This document shows positions 62,212 to 64,000 of a DNA stretch of 64,000 nucleotides, piece after piece. The notes below the pieces were generated by a model that saw nothing but the letters and a program-made list of their open reading frames with translations, was not told the DNA's origin and ran no database searches. Source of the DNA: Streptomyces sp. NBC_01463. GTDB lineage: Bacteria; Actinomycetota; Actinomycetes; Streptomycetales; Streptomycetaceae. The stretch covers positions 7,564,001 to 7,628,000 of the forward strand of contig CP109468.1 of assembly GCA_036227345.1 (NCBI GenBank), in the 5' to 3' direction. A program made the position numbers and the translations under genes. Each line of letters opens with the position of its first letter. The stretch's first letter is position 1.

Positions 62212-62225
62212 GGGGGCTCTAGGGG
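62208..62225 (+). promoter_or_regulatory. TTAGGGG repeat upstream of the PKS gene
   Basis: TTAGGGG at 62208-62214 and CTAGGGG at 62219-62225 are 11 bases apart, one helical turn. The first 12 bases match a copy in the accD/acyltransferase promoter region exactly. The 96 bases to the PKS start are otherwise a normal promoter region. Confidence 0.6.
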
Positions 62226-62321
62226 CTGTGTGCGGCCCCTCGGCTTCATAGCGTGACCCGCAGTGGTGCGGTTCCTTGGTGAATTCCGTCCGGTGACGGG
62301 CGACAATTGTGTGGAGTGCAG

Positions 62322-64000
62322 ATGACTGAGTCGGGAAACTTCGTCTCTGGCACCGACGGTGTGCCGGACGGGGGCACAGAGCGGCAGGCCGCACTCGTGC
62401 GTGAGCTGGAATCCCTCCCCACCTCGGAACAGACCCGGGTGCTGCTGGACCTGGTGCGCGAGAACACCGCGGCCGTCCTGCGGCAGACCCGGCCGGACAC
62501 CCCGCAGACCGTGGACCAGGCGCGCGCCTTCCGCGAGCTGGGGCTCGACTCCGTGGCACTGGTGGCCCTGCACGCCCGGCTGATCGCGGCCACCGGCCTC
62601 GCGCTGCCCCCTACCGTTGTCTTCGACCACCCCTCACCGGCCGCCCTCGCCGCTCATCTGCGCACAGAGGCCCTGGGGTTGCCCGACCTGCCCGACCCGG
62701 TCGTCGCGCCGGGCCACGCCACCGACGATCCGATCGCGGTCGTCGGCATCGGCTGCCGTTACCCCGGTGACGTGTGGTCGCCCGATGACCTGTGGCGGCT
62801 GGTCGCCGAAGGCACCCACGTCCGCGACGACTTCCCCGCCGACCGGGGCTGGGACCTCGGCCGTCTCTTCGACGACGACCCCACGACCCCTGGGACCACC
62901 TACGCCCGGCACGGCGGATTCCTCTCCGGCGCCGCCGAGTTCGACGCCGAGTTCTTCTCCATCAGCCCCCGCGAAGCCCTGGCCATGGACCCGCAGCAGC
63001 GTCTCGTGCTGGAGACCATGTGGGAAGCCGTGGAACGGGCCGGGATCGACGCGCAGACCCTGCGCTCCAGCCGGACCGGCGTCTTCGTCGCCGCGGAGCC
63101 TCAGGAGTACGCGATGCGCCTGCACGAGGCGCCGGACGGCCTGGACGGATATCTGCTCAGCGGCAACGCACCCAGCGTGGTGTCCGGCCGGGTCGCCTAC
63201 ACGCTCGGGCTGGAAGGCCCCGCGCTGACCGTCGACACCGCCTGCTCCGGCTCGCTGGTCGGCATCCACCTCGCCGTCCAGTCGCTGCGGCGCGGCGAGT
63301 GCTCCCTCGCCCTGGCCGGCGGGGTCGCCGTCATGGGGAGCCCCGGCGTGTTCACCGCGTTCAGCCGACAGCGCGGTCTCGCGGCCGACGGCACGGTCAA
63401 GGCGTTCGCCGCCGCAGCGGACGGCACCGCGTTCGCCGAAGGCGCCGGTGTGTTCGTCCTGGAACGCCTCTCCGACGCACGGGCCAACAACCACCCGGTC
63501 CTCGCCGTCGTACGCGGCACGGCCATCAACCAGGACGGCGCGTCCAACGGCCTGACCGCACCGAGCGGCCGGGCCCAGCGCCAGGTCATCCGCCAGGCAC
63601 TCGCGGACGCCGGACTCACCGCGGCTGAGGTCGACGCCGTCGAGGCGCACGGCACCGGCACGACGCTCGGCGACCCCATCGAGGCCCAGGCGCTGCTCGC
63701 CACCTATGGGCAGGAACGCACCGCGGGGCCGGCCTGGCTCGGTTCGGTGAAGTCCAACATCGGGCACACCCAGGCGGCGGCGGGCTCGGCCGGACTGATC
63801 AAGATGATCATGGCGATGCGTCACGGTCTGCTGCCCGCGACGCTGCACGTGGACGCGCCCTCGCCCAACGTCGACTGGTCGGCGGGAGAGGTACGGCTGC
63901 TGACCGAACCCGTGCCGTGGCAACCGGGCGAGCGCCCCCGCCGGGCCGCCGTCTCCTCCTTCGGCGTCAGCGGCACCAACGCCCACATCGTCGTCGAGGA
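62322..64000 (+). CDS. Type I modular polyketide synthase, first protein (partial, continues right)
   Basis: The frame is open from an ATG at 62322, preceded by GGAG at five bases, to the window end (559 codons). Residues 1 to about 115 are an acyl-carrier domain with the phosphopantetheine serine Ser77 in [12 protein letters not shown] ketosynthase follows (from about 136, [17 protein letters not shown]): Cys308 in [12 protein letters not shown], His in [17 protein letters not shown] and in [11 protein letters not shown]. There is no loading AT or adenylation domain before the ACP, so the starter must be delivered by separate enzymes. This ACP-KS start resembles VinP1. Later domains are outside the window. 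Confidence 0.95.
   Translation, partial: MTESGNFVSGTDGVPDGGTERQAALVRELESLPTSEQTRVLLDLVRENTAAVLRQTRPDTPQTVDQARAFRELGLDSVALVALHARLIAATGLALPPTVVFDHPSPAALAAHLRTEALGLPDLPDPVVAPGHATDDPIAVVGIGCRYPGDVWSPDDLWRLVAEGTHVRDDFPADRGWDLGRLFDDDPTTPGTTYARHGGFLSGAAEFDAEFFSISPREALAMDPQQRLVLETMWEAVERAGIDAQTLRSSRTGVFVAAEPQEYAMRLHEAPDGLDGYLLSGNAPSVVSGRVAYTLGLEGPALTVDTACSGSLVGIHLAVQSLRRGECSLALAGGVAVMGSPGVFTAFSRQRGLAADGTVKAFAAAADGTAFAEGAGVFVLERLSDARANNHPVLAVVRGTAINQDGASNGLTAPSGRAQRQVIRQALADAGLTAAEVDAVEAHGTGTTLGDPIEAQALLATYGQERTAGPAWLGSVKSNIGHTQAAAGSAGLIKMIMAMRHGLLPATLHVDAPSPNVDWSAGEVRLLTEPVPWQPGERPRRAAVSSFGVSGTNAHIVVE

Larger units (their letters stand above)
50612..64000. other. Left part of a type I PKS macrolactam gene cluster
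   Basis: The genes from the thioesterase to the PKS form one biosynthetic region: extender supply (AccD/AccE), loading acyltransferase, P450 and ferredoxin, 3-methylaspartate formation (glutamate mutase), activation and decarboxylation, then the PKS. The combination of adenylating enzyme, PLP decarboxylase, glutamate mutase and ACP-first PKS is the known signature for 3-aminoisobutyrate-primed macrolactams such as vicenistatin. The cluster runs past the right edge. Confidence 0.85.

Overview
The window is high-GC actinobacterial DNA and fits a Streptomyces chromosome: strong GC bias at third codon positions, GTG starts, four-base start/stop overlaps, long GC-rich hairpin terminators, a glycine riboswitch ahead of gcvP, a DUF5999 gene, an ECF41 sigma factor, and acyl-CoA carboxylase beta and epsilon subunits.

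Layout. (1) 1-29.6 kb is mostly core or conserved accessory genome: PRC-barrel protein, gcvP with its riboswitch, a GCS2-type glutamate-cysteine ligase, a VWA/solute-binding lipoprotein-like protein, CPBP protease, PhzF, a His-rich PadR regulator, a TetR/SnoaL divergent pair, three EamA-type exporters (one behind a small leader ORF and a structured RNA), a MocR/flavoprotein divergent pair, LysR, a Rieske lipoprotein, a DPP-IV-like peptidase, a DHA2 exporter with its TetR, and an ECF41 sigma factor divergent from an AhpD-like gene. (2) 29.6-47.0 kb is a catabolic island that matches the mycobacterial KstR2 regulon for degradation of steroid rings C and D. fadE30-ipdF-kstR2-fadA6 runs rightwards, three further acyl-CoA dehydrogenases, an enoyl-CoA hydratase and an SDR run leftwards, and after a 4.1-kb interruption (DUF4862, secreted M64 peptidase, XRE-TPR regulator) comes echA20-ipdA-ipdB-ipdC with a divergent SDR. 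(3) 47-50.6 kb is a boundary zone: methyltransferase, small secreted protein, metallo-beta-lactamase-fold hydrolase, an orphan PqqD-like protein and a transposase relic. (4) 50.6 kb to the right edge is the left part of a type I polyketide gene cluster.

How the last region works together: glutamate mutase (two subunits) makes 3-methylaspartate; a stand-alone adenylating enzyme loads it on a carrier protein; a PLP decarboxylase converts it to 3-aminoisobutyrate; a stand-alone acyltransferase passes the aminoacyl starter to a PKS whose first domain is a lone ACP followed by a KS. This is the VinN/VinO/VinK/VinH-I/VinP1 logic of vicenistatin-type macrolactams. AccD/AccE supply an alpha-carboxylated extender, a type II thioesterase edits, and a P450 with its ferredoxin plus an unassigned TIM-barrel protein probably tailor the product. 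The PKS continues past base 64000, and the expected carrier protein, alanine-protecting ligase and deprotecting peptidase are not in the window. A repeated TTAGGGG motif sits in the cluster's two main promoter regions.

All calls come from reading the sequence and remembered family knowledge; no database search was possible.
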